Positions 1-7,094 of a DNA stretch of 13,201 bases are shown here, one piece after another. The notes below the pieces were generated by a model, which was not told where the DNA came from, made no database searches, and was given only the letters and a program-made list of their open reading frames with translations. This DNA is from an uncultured Clostridia bacterium (lineage in GTDB: Bacteria > Bacillota > Clostridia > TANB77 > CAG-508): NCBI GenBank assembly GCA_947631725.1, contig CANRML010000024.1, forward strand, positions 1 through 13,201, written 5' to 3'. How positions within the stretch are numbered: position 1 is the first letter of the stretch; each line of letters opens with the position of its first letter. Position numbers and translations under genes: made by a program.

Positions 1-1172
1 GTTTTTATTCTTATTGCAATATCATATGGCCTTTTTCCAGCTGTAATTATTCTTGTTACACCATTTTCCTCTAATCCGTCAAAATTTATATCCCATATCC
101 AAGATACATCAAATCCATCTGCAACATTATCATTTAAAACAAAAAGTAATTCTTTTTCTTCATTATCTTCTCTTAATAATCTTAAACTAACATTAGCACC
201 AGTTGGATTTTTTGCTAGGTTTATAATTGTTGGAATACCTTTTACATCTAATCTTTCTAATCTTCCGTTATTTAAAGCAAATTCTGAAAATGCTTTAATA
301 ATATCTTCTGTATCAATATGATATAGGTTCATTACACTTAAAACCGCCAAATAGTTATATATAGTGTATATACTATTGTCTTGTATTTTATATGTTATTC
401 CTTCAACTTCAAATGTTCTATCTTTCAAATTGATATTTTCTGCTTCTTTATATATCTCATTATTACCATAGCCACAATTTGGACAATGGAACTTTCCAAT
501 ATGAGAATATTGATAATATTCATATTCTAGACGTGTTTTGCAAAATGGACAGAATTTTCCTTCTCCTGCTTCCTTCATCCCAGTTGTTGCATATTCATAT
601 TTTTGGACACGATAATAGTATACCTTTTTATTATCCGGATTTGCTCTTCCAAGCCTTGCAACATTTGGATCATCAGCATTTAATACTAAATTTCCTTTAT
701 ATGTTTTTAAAAACTCATTTATCTTTAAAATTAGAGTTTCTACTTCTCCATTTCTGTCTAATTGATCTCTAAAAAAGTCTAGAACAACAAGTGTATCTAA
801 TTTTATTGTTTTAAAAATCTTTGGGACATAACTTTCATCTACTTCAAAGGTAAGATAATCTGCTTTAATTTTACCAGTAATTGTTGCATTTTTTATTAGT
901 GTAGATAAAATTCCTGTCTCCATATTATTTCCTTCTTTATTGCTAATCACTTTATATCCTGCTTTTTCAAGAGTATATCCTATACAGTTATTTGTTGAAG
1001 TTTTTCCATTTGTTGCTGTTACTGCAATTACTGGAGAATTTATTTTAAAATATGCTAACATATTTGGATTTAACTTTAATGCAATTTTACCAATAACATT
1101 TCCACCTTGTTTTCCAAAAAGTTTTAATATGGTATTAGTAATTTTTAATAAAATCATATAAATTATATTCAT
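1..1172 (-). CDS. murT: Lipid II isoglutaminyl synthase subunit MurT (3' end cut off by the window)
   Basis: This is the Mur-ligase-like subunit of the MurT/GatD complex, which amidates the D-glutamate of lipid II to D-isoglutamine at the cytoplasmic side of the membrane. The frame is open for 390 codons and leaves the window without a stop. The ATG at 1172 follows AAAGGAAAC. Visible motifs are the nucleotide-binding loop TATNGKTST (about 52-60), an FEVDES segment (109-114), the family signature FFRDQLDR (133-140), and a zinc ribbon with cysteines 208, 211, 230 and 233 inserted in the Mur-ligase middle domain, as known for MurT. After these comes the DUF1727-type C-terminal domain with NGRLER (302-307) and DGFDVSWIWD (352-361), the region that holds the catalytic aspartate in characterised MurT. 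Perhaps 40-60 residues are missing. gatD normally adjoins murT and would be expected beyond the left edge. It is the last gene in the window of a possible nrdD-nrdG-ycxB-murT transcript. Confidence 0.95.
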   Translation of the reverse strand, partial: MNIIYMILLKITNTILKLFGKQGGNVIGKIALKLNPNMLAYFKINSPVIAVTATNGKTSTNNCIGYTLEKAGYKVISNKEGNNMETGILSTLIKNATITGKIKADYLTFEVDESYVPKIFKTIKLDTLVVLDFFRDQLDRNGEVETLILKINEFLKTYKGNLVLNADDPNVARLGRANPDNKKVYYYRVQKYEYATTGMKEAGEGKFCPFCKTRLEYEYYQYSHIGKFHCPNCGYGNNEIYKEAENINLKDRTFEVEGITYKIQDNSIYTIYNYLAVLSVMNLYHIDTEDIIKAFSEFALNNGRLERLDVKGIPTIINLAKNPTGANVSLRLLREDNEEKELLFVLNDNVADGFDVSWIWDINFDGLEENGVTRIITAGKRPYDIAIRIK

Positions 1173-1194
1173 ATATGTTTCCTTTCATTTTAGA

Positions 1195-1710
1195 TTAGCT
1201 TTTTGATGAAAATCTAAATTTACATTTTTGCTTCATAAATTTACTGAAATCTTGAATATTTCCAACTTCAAATCCTTTTTTATCTAACAAAAAAGCATGT
1301 GTTTTGTCAATATATAAATAAAAGAATTCTTCTGTTTCAAATACTTTTCGTATTTGCCAGTAATATACATGTCTATTAAGTTTTTTACTATAAATATAAA
1401 AGTTTTTTTCAAAAAATTTAAAGATAAATTCTTGCTCTTTTTCTATTTTTTTACTTTTCATTTCTTTTTGAATTATTTTTGTAGGGTTATAAATACGCCA
1501 AATTAAAAACAATGCTAATATAAATATTGTTAAAAGTGCTATCCAATAGTGTTTTGATTGTATTTGTAATATTATGCAAAAAAGTAAAGCAATTGCAATT
1601 AAAGCTGTATAGGCATAATATCTTGTGCCATATTTTTCCTGATGAAATCCTAAAAATTCTTCATAAATTTCTTTACTATATTTAGTTCTATTTTTAAATA
1701 ATACTTTCAC
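1195..1710 (-). CDS. YcxB-like small membrane protein
   Basis: This is a 171-residue protein of unknown function. The start is a GTG at 1710, five bases after GAGGTGG, and the stop is TAA. Two adjacent hydrophobic segments (about 33-51 and 55-73) form a transmembrane hairpin. A charged, lysine-rich linker follows, then a soluble C-terminal half with the look of the YcxB-like C-terminal domain: aromatic-rich strands around 105-140 including FYLYIDKTHAFLLDKKGF, then a short helix. Inference: a membrane-anchored protein whose C-terminal domain faces the cytoplasm. It begins 12 bases after nrdG and ends 22 bases before murT, so it is probably co-transcribed with both, but this gives no clear hint of its job. 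The family assignment rests on overall pattern only. Confidence 0.75.
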   Translation of the reverse strand: MKVLFKNRTKYSKEIYEEFLGFHQEKYGTRYYAYTALIAIALLFCIILQIQSKHYWIALLTIFILALFLIWRIYNPTKIIQKEMKSKKIEKEQEFIFKFFEKNFYIYSKKLNRHVYYWQIRKVFETEEFFYLYIDKTHAFLLDKKGFEVGNIQDFSKFMKQKCKFRFSSKS

Positions 1711-1722
1711 TTTCCACCTCTG

Positions 1723-2245
1723 TTATAGTTCAAAATCAATTGCTTTATTTTCTTCTAGACTTTTATGAACATCTAGAATTCTTTGATTTGAAGAACCTCT
1801 AAAACGTAATTTTAAATCTTTTTTATCTTCTTCAAACTTTCCATCTACTATTACATCTATATATTTTAAAAGTTCTTTAGTTGTTTCACTTTCCTTTGCC
1901 ATTTTTCCTGCAACATCTTTTTCAAAGTCAAATCCTGTATAACACCAGATATTTTTATCTGGAAATTTTTCTTTTACTTTTTTGATAAGAGGAAGTAAGC
2001 CTTCTTGGTTTTGAGCTTCTAATGGTTCTCCACCTAAAAGTGACAAACCTGAAATATAGTCATGATCCATATAATTTATAACTGTATCAAGTTCTTTTTG
2101 AGTAAATTGATTTCCATAGTTAAAATCCCATGCACATTGATTAAAACATCCTTTACAATGGTGATTACAACCGGCTTACAAAAACAGAAACTCTAACTCC
2201 TTCTCCATTAGCTACATCTACTTTTTTTATATCTGCGTAATTCAT
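1723..2245 (-). CDS. nrdG: Anaerobic ribonucleotide reductase activating protein NrdG, needing a +1 shift at CGG
   Basis: NrdG is the radical-SAM activase that puts the glycyl radical on NrdD. The ATG at 2245 follows GGAGAG. The first 24 residues (MNYADIKKVDVANGEGVRVS...) are in one frame. The next codon is CGG (2173-2171), followed by TTG TAA, so the unshifted product ends at 26 residues. Skipping the C at 2173 continues as GCNHHCKGCFNQC, which is the radical-SAM cluster motif CX3CX2C (C26, C30, C33). The rest of the family follows: LSLLGGEP, IWCYTGF and a C-terminal VDGKFEEDKKDLKLRFRGSS stretch. The joined protein has 173 residues, a normal NrdG length. Both halves are well conserved, so I call it a gene decoded through a +1 shift rather than a pseudogene. 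An assembly error remains possible. Confidence 0.88.
2171..2176 (-). other. +1 frameshift site AGC-C-GGT in nrdG
   Basis: On the coding strand the sequence reads GTA AGC CGG TTG TAA. Without the C at 2173 (equivalently 2174, since they form a CC pair) it reads GTA AGC GGT TGT, giving V-S-G-C, where the cysteine is the first ligand of the 4Fe-4S cluster. The required glycine is the residue usually found at this place in NrdG. This is one of four sites in the window where an in-frame CGG must be passed by skipping its C. Confidence 0.8.
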
Positions 2246-2272
2246 ATTTTTCACTCTCCATAGTATAACTGT

Positions 2273-2307
2273 AGACCTTTTCTGGAAAATTCAACCAAAA
2301 AAGGTCT
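2273..2307 (-). repeat. 13-bp hairpin between nrdD and nrdG
   Basis: In the mRNA sense AGACCTTTTTTGG (2307-2295) pairs with CCAGAAAAGGTCT (2285-2273). That is thirteen consecutive pairs with one G-U, around the nine-base loop TTGAATTTT. It starts eight bases after the nrdD stop codon. No run of U follows, so it is not a typical intrinsic terminator. It may instead stabilise or help process the nrdD message and set the ratio of NrdD to NrdG. This role is inference. Confidence 0.75.
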
Positions 2308-2315
2308 GCTAAAAT

Positions 2316-4442
2316 CTATAAATGCATTACTCTTTGTTTAATTTCTTTTGTTTTACCTGCGTTCCAAAAGTTTTCTCCTAAATATCCGCAGGTACGTCTA
2401 ACTACTGTTAATTTTGAGTGTTCTTTATTTCCACAGTTTGGACATTCCCACTCATTATCTTTATTTATTATAATTTCTCCATCAAATCCACATTGATGAC
2501 AATAATCTGACTTTGTATTAAATTCTGCATATTGAATATTATCATATATGAATTTTACTGCTGTTTCTAATGCATCTAAATTATGTTGCATATTTGGTAT
2601 TTCAATATATGAAATACATCCACCTGTTGATATTTTTTGGAACTCACTTTCAAATGCTAGTTTGTCAAAAGCATCAATTTTTTCTCTTACATCTACATGA
2701 TATGAGTTTGTATAATATCCTTTATCTGTTACATCTTTAATTGTTCCAAATCTTTCTTTATCTATTTTTGCAAATTTATAGCATAAGCTTTCTGCTGGTG
2801 TTCCATATAGTGCAAATCCAATATTTGTCTCTTTTTTCCATCTTGTAACTGTATCTTTTAAATATTGCATTACTTTAATAGCAAAATCATGACCTTCTGG
2901 CTCTGTTTGTGGTACACCCTTCATAAGTTTTGTCATTTCATAAATTCCAATATATCCTAGAGATATTGTTGAATATCCACCATATAGTAGTTTATCTATC
3001 TTTTCACCTTTTTTCAAACGTGCTATTGCTCCATATTGCCAGTGTATTGGGCTAATATCTGATTTTGTTCCTAATAGTGCATAATGTCTACACATTAATG
3101 CTTCATAGCATAATTCTAATCTTTCATCTAATAATTCCCAGAATTTTTTTTCATCGCCATCAGCTATAATTGCAATTTGTGGTAAGTTTATACTTACAAC
3201 ACCTTGATTAAATCTTCCTTCAAATTTATAATTTCCATTTTCGTCCTTCCAAGGTGATAAAAAGCTTCTACATCCCATTGGGCTAAATACATTTCCTTCA
3301 TATGTTTCACGCATCTTTTTAGCTGATATGTAATCTGGATACATCCTTTTTGCAGAGCATTTTACTGCTAGTTTTGTTAAATAGTCATATTTTCCACCTT
3401 TTAAGCAATTACACTCATCTAAAACATATACTAGTTTAGGAAATGCAGGTGTAACATATACTCCAGCCTCATTTTTTATTCCTTGATATCTTTGTTTTAA
3501 TATTTCTTCAATAATCATAGCATTTTCTTTAATATATGGGTCATCATCTTCTAGATGTAAAAATAATGTAACAAAAGGAGATTGTCCATTTGTTGTCATT
3601 AAAGTATTTATTTGATATTGAATAGTTTGAACTCCTGCTTTTAATTCTGCTTTTAGTCTATCTTGTGCTAAGCTTTCTATCATTTCATCTGTTAATTTGC
3701 CTTCATATTTTGTTTTTAATTCTTCATAAAATTTATCATAACTTTTTCTTAAGTATTTTCCTAAATGTTTCATGTCAACAGATTGACCACCATATTGATT
3801 ACTTGCAACTGCTGCTATAATTTGTGTTACAACTGTACATGCTACTTGAAAACTTTTTGGACTTTCAATTAGTTTTCCGTTCATTACAGTTCCATTTTCT
3901 AGCATATCTGATATATTTATTAAACAACAGTTAAATATTGGCTGTACAAAATAGTCTGCATCATGAAAATGCAAAACTCCTTCTTGATGTGCTTTAACAA
4001 TTTTTTCTGGTAATAACAATCTATTAGTTAAATCTCTTGAAACTTCTCCTGCTATATAGTCTCTTTGTGTAGAAGCAAGCATTGTATTTTTATTAGAGTT
4101 TTCTTCTGCTAACTCTTTATTTTCATTTCTAATTAAACCTAAAATAGATTCATCAGTTGTATTTGCTTTTCTAACCAATGCTCTTGTATAGCGATAAACT
4201 ATATATTTTTTAGCCAATTCAAATTTACCTATTTCCATTAGTTTTTCTTCAATAATGTCTTGTATATCTTCAACTAACATCCTTTTTTTATCTAAACTCT
4301 CTATATATGATATCATTTCTTTAATATCTGATTTAGATGCCTTTTCTTTTCCTCTAACTTCATTATTTGCTTTTTCAATAGCTATTTCGATCTTTGTTCT
4401 ATCATAATCTACAGCTCTTCCATCTCTTTTTATTACTTTCAT
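2316..4442 (-). CDS. nrdD: Anaerobic (class III) ribonucleoside-triphosphate reductase NrdD
   Basis: NrdD reduces ribonucleoside triphosphates to deoxyribonucleotides without oxygen, using a glycyl radical and usually formate. The 708-residue length is normal. An ATP-cone allosteric domain opens the protein (KVIKRDGRAVDYDRTKIEIAI, about 2-22, domain to about 92). The active-site cysteine lies in FNCCLIN (170-176). A second conserved cysteine is C391 in SPMGCRSFL. The C-terminal zinc ribbon has C648, C651, C667 and C670. The glycyl-radical motif RRTCGYLG places the radical glycine at 686. The ATG at 4442 sits six bases after AAGGGGG. The activase gene nrdG follows at once, separated by a stable hairpin. 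A TATAAT box and a Crp/Fnr-sized palindrome lie upstream, suggesting control by the divergent regulator gene. The gene has no in-frame CGG and no frameshift. Confidence 0.98.
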   Translation of the reverse strand: MKVIKRDGRAVDYDRTKIEIAIEKANNEVRGKEKASKSDIKEMISYIESLDKKRMLVEDIQDIIEEKLMEIGKFELAKKYIVYRYTRALVRKANTTDESILGLIRNENKELAEENSNKNTMLASTQRDYIAGEVSRDLTNRLLLPEKIVKAHQEGVLHFHDADYFVQPIFNCCLINISDMLENGTVMNGKLIESPKSFQVACTVVTQIIAAVASNQYGGQSVDMKHLGKYLRKSYDKFYEELKTKYEGKLTDEMIESLAQDRLKAELKAGVQTIQYQINTLMTTNGQSPFVTLFLHLEDDDPYIKENAMIIEEILKQRYQGIKNEAGVYVTPAFPKLVYVLDECNCLKGGKYDYLTKLAVKCSAKRMYPDYISAKKMRETYEGNVFSPMGCRSFLSPWKDENGNYKFEGRFNQGVVSINLPQIAIIADGDEKKFWELLDERLELCYEALMCRHYALLGTKSDISPIHWQYGAIARLKKGEKIDKLLYGGYSTISLGYIGIYEMTKLMKGVPQTEPEGHDFAIKVMQYLKDTVTRWKKETNIGFALYGTPAESLCYKFAKIDKERFGTIKDVTDKGYYTNSYHVDVREKIDAFDKLAFESEFQKISTGGCISYIEIPNMQHNLDALETAVKFIYDNIQYAEFNTKSDYCHQCGFDGEIIINKDNEWECPNCGNKEHSKLTVVRRTCGYLGENFWNAGKTKEIKQRVMHL

Positions 4443-4473
4443 TGTTATCCCCCTTCTATTTTAGTATGGATAT

Positions 4474-4479
4474 ATTATA
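4474..4479 (-). promoter_or_regulatory. Likely -10 element of the nrdD promoter
   Basis: A perfect TATAAT lies 31 bases upstream of the nrdD ATG on the minus strand. No good -35 hexamer is found 16-18 bases above it. Counting the start of transcription about seven bases below the box (near 4467), the palindrome at 4500-4515 is centred near -41, the position used by Crp/Fnr proteins at class II activated promoters. Its use is inferred. Confidence 0.5.
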
Positions 4480-4499
4480 TCTCTAAAAAAAGAAAAATC

Positions 4500-4515
4500 T
4501 GTTGCAAAAACAACA
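4500..4515. promoter_or_regulatory. Crp/Fnr-sized palindrome TGTTG-N6-CAACA in the divergent region
   Basis: TGTTGCAAAAACAACA is a perfect inverted repeat with 5-base arms and a 6-base spacer, the geometry of Crp/Fnr operators. It overlaps the -35 hexamer (4502-4507) of the regulator gene's likely promoter and is centred about 41 bases above the inferred nrdD start. One bound dimer could therefore activate nrdD and repress the regulator gene. Short palindromes arise by chance in AT-rich DNA, so this is tentative. Confidence 0.4.
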
Positions 4516-4530
4516 AAAAAATGTTATACT
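4502..4530 (+). promoter_or_regulatory. Sigma-A-type promoter of the Crp/Fnr regulator gene
   Basis: TTGCAA (4502-4507) and TATACT (4525-4530) are separated by exactly 17 bases. Each hexamer matches the consensus at four or five of six places. Transcription would begin near 4537 and give a leader of about 100 bases, which contains a second palindrome (4599-4614) before the ribosome binding site GGGGTGA (4624-4630). Confidence 0.55.
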
Positions 4531-4598
4531 ATTTTTGAAATTTTTATTTTTTTGGAATCTGTAAGTTTTGTGGATTTTTACGATTTTATTACAAGTTT

Positions 4599-4614
4599 GT
4601 TACATTTTTGTAAC
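4599..4614. promoter_or_regulatory. Palindrome GTTAC-N6-GTAAC ahead of the Crp/Fnr gene
   Basis: GTTACATTTTTGTAAC is a perfect inverted repeat, nearly extended to TGTTACA-N4-TGTAACG. It has the 16-base size of Crp/Fnr operators and lies 23-38 bases before the regulator's ATG, downstream of its promoter. A self-repression (roadblock) site is a natural guess. It could also simply form a weak hairpin in the leader. Confidence 0.4.
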
Positions 4615-4636
4615 GTTTTGTTCGGGGTGAATTTTA

Positions 4637-5266
4637 ATGGATTTTCTAAGTGTTTCAAGTTTTATTAAAGATTATGAAGATCATTGTGATAAAGTTCAGC
4701 ATAAGCATTTTAAAAAAAATGAAACAATTACTACTTACATTGCTAAAAGAAATCAAGTTTGTATTTTAGTAAATGGTGAAGCTGATTTAATTAGATATGA
4801 TTATAACGGAAATAAAACTATTGTTGAGCATTTCACAAAAAATGATATTTTTGGTGAAGTTTTTTATAGTATTACAACAAACAATGAATTATTTGTACAA
4901 GCTAGACAAGATTGTGATGTTATTTTCCTTGTATATGATAATTTAAAAAATAAATGTAAATCAAATTGTAAATTCCATCAAACTTTAAGTGATAATTTAG
5001 CAGAACTTATTTTGCATAAAGTAACAATTTTAAATAGTAGAATTGAGTTACTAACTAAGCGTTCTACACGTGATAAATTGATTGGATATTTTTCAATTTT
5101 ATCTACAAGAAATTTAAGTAAATCTTTTAAATTACCTTTTTCTTTGACAGATTTAGCAGATTATTTAAGTGTAGATAGAAGTGCTATGATGAGAGAATTG
5201 AAGTCTTTACGTGATGAAGGTTTTATAGAAAAAACTGGAAATGTAATTACATTATTGTATAGATAG
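4637..5266 (+). CDS. Crp/Fnr-family transcriptional regulator
   Basis: This is a 209-residue protein with a cyclic-nucleotide-binding-like beta-barrel (about 20-105, including ILVNGEADLIRYDYNGNKTI and FTKNDIFGEV), a long dimerisation helix (about 112-140), and a Crp-type winged helix-turn-helix (about 166-205; LTDLADYLSVDRSAMMREL). The ligand pocket lacks the usual cAMP-binding RS/T signature, so cAMP is unlikely to be the signal. Five cysteines (17, 42, 93, 107, 111) are present, with C107 and C111 in KCKSNCKFH just before the dimer helix. This cysteine motif recurs in clostridial relatives as I remember them, and a redox or Fe-S role is possible but unproven. It is transcribed away from nrdD, from a shared control region, which suggests that it governs anaerobic dNTP synthesis, itself, or both. 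It ends in a strong terminator. Confidence 0.92.
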   Translation: MDFLSVSSFIKDYEDHCDKVQHKHFKKNETITTYIAKRNQVCILVNGEADLIRYDYNGNKTIVEHFTKNDIFGEVFYSITTNNELFVQARQDCDVIFLVYDNLKNKCKSNCKFHQTLSDNLAELILHKVTILNSRIELLTKRSTRDKLIGYFSILSTRNLSKSFKLPFSLTDLADYLSVDRSAMMRELKSLRDEGFIEKTGNVITLLYR

Positions 5267-5300
5267 AAAAGGCCGGACTTTATATAAAGCCCGGCTTTTT
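5267..5300. terminator. Bidirectional intrinsic terminator between convergent genes
   Basis: AAAAGGCCGGACTTT (5267-5281) and AAAGCCCGGCTTTTT (5286-5300) form a 15-base stem with one mismatch and one G-U around the loop ATAT. It has a T run at its 3' end on the plus strand and a T run on the minus strand as well. It lies immediately after the stop codon of the Crp/Fnr gene and touches the stop codon of the facing membrane protein gene, so it serves both. Confidence 0.9.
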
Positions 5301-5669
5301 CTATCTGACAGCATCATACAGCTGTCTTAGTAACCCACCTATACTTTGTACCATTACAACCAAGTTGTAAATATATACCGCTATACCAATGAAGACAAAG
5401 ATTGTTGAAATTATTTTATAAACAATTCCTCTTTCCTTTTCTCCTTGGCAAAGCAATTCCCGACTTTTCTCTGACCAGAGCAATAGACATAATAAGAGTA
5501 ACAATACGGCTGTAATATAATTACCAGTTGCAAAATCATAAGCACTTGTAATTACTATTATAGCTGTAATTCTTTTTTTGCCTATTCCGTCCAAAAGCTG
5601 TTTATCCATCACGGAAAATATTACCCCCATAATGCACAAAACATTAGAAATATAAAATATAGCCTTCAT
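5301..5669 (-). CDS. Unrecognised small membrane protein, possibly acquired
   Basis: I do not recognise this 122-residue protein. It has about four hydrophobic segments (4-21, 34-48, 52-65 and 84-108) with short charged loops, and no signal or catalytic motif stands out. The ATG at 5669 has the best ribosome binding site in the window (AGGAGG), and the gene ends exactly at the terminator, so it is probably real. Its third-position base use is visibly richer in G and C than its neighbours'. It holds the only CGG codon in the window that seems to be read in frame (R70, 5462-5460). Reading through as arginine keeps the last membrane segment, whereas a +1 shift there would end the protein at 85 residues. 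The different composition and codon use hint at recent transfer. It lies 96 bases past hisS, and no clear promoter of its own was found. Confidence 0.7.
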   Translation of the reverse strand: MKAIFYISNVLCIMGVIFSVMDKQLLDGIGKKRITAIIVITSAYDFATGNYITAVLLLLLCLLLWSEKSRELLCQGEKERGIVYKIISTIFVFIGIAVYIYNLVVMVQSIGGLLRQLYDAVR

Positions 5670-5765
5670 TTTTCTTCCTCCTGCTTTCTCTATGATGTGA
5701 TATTGGTAGGTTACTATATAACAAACCCCATCTGGGATATTATGTATATTTTATCATTTTTTTAG
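5670..5765 (-). other. Gap between hisS and the small membrane protein gene
   Basis: These 96 bases hold the AGGAGG ribosome binding site of the downstream gene and a weak CCC-AGAT-GGG hairpin followed by TTTGTT (about 5721-5735), which might be a poor terminator for hisS. A TATAGT near 5716 could be a -10 box, but no matching -35 was found. I see no RNA gene here. Confidence 0.35.
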
Positions 5766-7082
5766 CTATTTGTCAATTTTCTCAGCGATGTCACTTGGTT
5801 CAAATTCAGCTGGTATTTCTTCTCCTGTTTGCATATCTTTTATTCTTACTTTTTCATTTTGTATTTCATCTTCACCTATTACAATTACATATGGAATTTG
5901 TAATTTATCAGCATATTTCATTTTTGTTTTTAATTTTTTATCACTTAAATAAATTTCTGTTTCAATACCTAAATTTCTCAACTCTGTAGCTAATTTAATT
6001 GGTTTTTCTAAATCTTCTAACATTGGTACAATTAGTATTTTAGAAATTGATTTTTGATTTGCTTTAATCAATTGTAATTCATTTAATTTATAAAATAGTC
6101 GTGTTAATCCAATAGATATACCTACACCAGGTAAGTTTTTATCTGTGTAATATTCTGCTAAGTTTTCATATCTTCCACCTGAGCATACACTTCCTAGTTC
6201 TCTATAATCATTTAAAAATGTTTCATAAACTGTTCCTGTATAGTAATCAAGCCCTCTTGCTATTGTTAAATCTAATTTATAGTTTTTACTTGGTACACCA
6301 AATATTCCAATATATTTAAGTGTTTGTCGTATTTCTTCTAAACCTTTAATAAATTGTTCATTTTTAATATCTAATTTTTCTAATTCTTCTAGTTTTTCTT
6401 CATTTGTTCCCTCTATTTCTATAAAGGTCATTATTTTGTTTATATTTTCTAGATTTATTTCTAGTTTTTTTAATTCTTCAATAACTTCATCTTTTCCAAT
6501 TTTTTCAATTTTATCGATTATTCTTAAAATTTCTGTGCTATTTTCTTTTTGACCTATTTCTTCAAATAGTCCATTTAGAAGTTTACGATTATTAATACAT
6601 ATTGTAAATTCTTCAAATCCTAATTTTTTAAATATTGTATATATAATGCTTGGTAATTCGGCATCATTTAAAATGCTTAATTCCCCATCTCCTATAATAT
6701 CAATATCACATTGATAGAATTCACGAAATCTTCCTTTTTGAGTTCTTTCTCCTCTATATACTTTTCCAATTTGGTATCTTCTAAAAGGAAAGCTTAAATT
6801 TCCATAATTTTTTGCTACATATTTAGCTAATGGAACAGTTAAATCAAACCTTAAAGAAAGGTCTGTATCTCCTTTTTGGAAACGATATATTTGCTTTTCG
6901 GTCTCTCCACCAGCTTTTGCTAGTAATACTTCTGATAACTCAATAATTGGAGTATCTATAGGTAAAAATCCAAACTGTTGATATGTATCTTCAATTGTTT
7001 TTCTCATTTGTTCAAATAAAATTTGTTCATTTGGTAATAATTCCATAAATCCAGATAACGTTCTTGGTTCTATTTTTTGCAT
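5766..7082 (-). CDS. hisS: Histidyl-tRNA synthetase HisS
   Basis: HisS is a class II aminoacyl-tRNA synthetase that charges tRNA-His. All the expected parts are visible in 438 residues: motif 1 region (GFMELLP 11-17 and following), RFDLTVPLAKYV (78-89), motif 2 (RRYQIGKVYRGERTQKGRFRE, about 101-121), the histidine-specific signature RGLDYYTGT (276-284), motif 3 (GVGISIGLTRL, 319-329), and a C-terminal anticodon-binding domain from about 347 (KILIVPMLED) to the end. The ATG at 7082 follows AGGAGG. This binding site overlaps the stop codon of rel (TAAGGAGG), so the two are translationally linked. The rel-hisS order is common in Firmicutes. There is no in-frame CGG. Confidence 0.98.
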   Translation of the reverse strand: MQKIEPRTLSGFMELLPNEQILFEQMRKTIEDTYQQFGFLPIDTPIIELSEVLLAKAGGETEKQIYRFQKGDTDLSLRFDLTVPLAKYVAKNYGNLSFPFRRYQIGKVYRGERTQKGRFREFYQCDIDIIGDGELSILNDAELPSIIYTIFKKLGFEEFTICINNRKLLNGLFEEIGQKENSTEILRIIDKIEKIGKDEVIEELKKLEINLENINKIMTFIEIEGTNEEKLEELEKLDIKNEQFIKGLEEIRQTLKYIGIFGVPSKNYKLDLTIARGLDYYTGTVYETFLNDYRELGSVCSGGRYENLAEYYTDKNLPGVGISIGLTRLFYKLNELQLIKANQKSISKILIVPMLEDLEKPIKLATELRNLGIETEIYLSDKKLKTKMKYADKLQIPYVIVIGEDEIQNEKVRIKDMQTGEEIPAEFEPSDIAEKIDK

Positions 7083-7094
7083 ATTTTATCCTCC

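Noticed and set aside
479..1161. Plus-strand open frames opposite murT
   Set aside because: They lie antisense to a clearly conserved murT frame, have no ribosome binding sites and show no family resemblance. The same holds for the plus-strand frames opposite hisS, rel, recJ, fabI and accA.
4537..4636. A riboswitch in the leader of the Crp/Fnr gene
   Set aside because: The leader is short and U-rich, and it shows only the GTTAC palindrome. No known riboswitch core was recognised.
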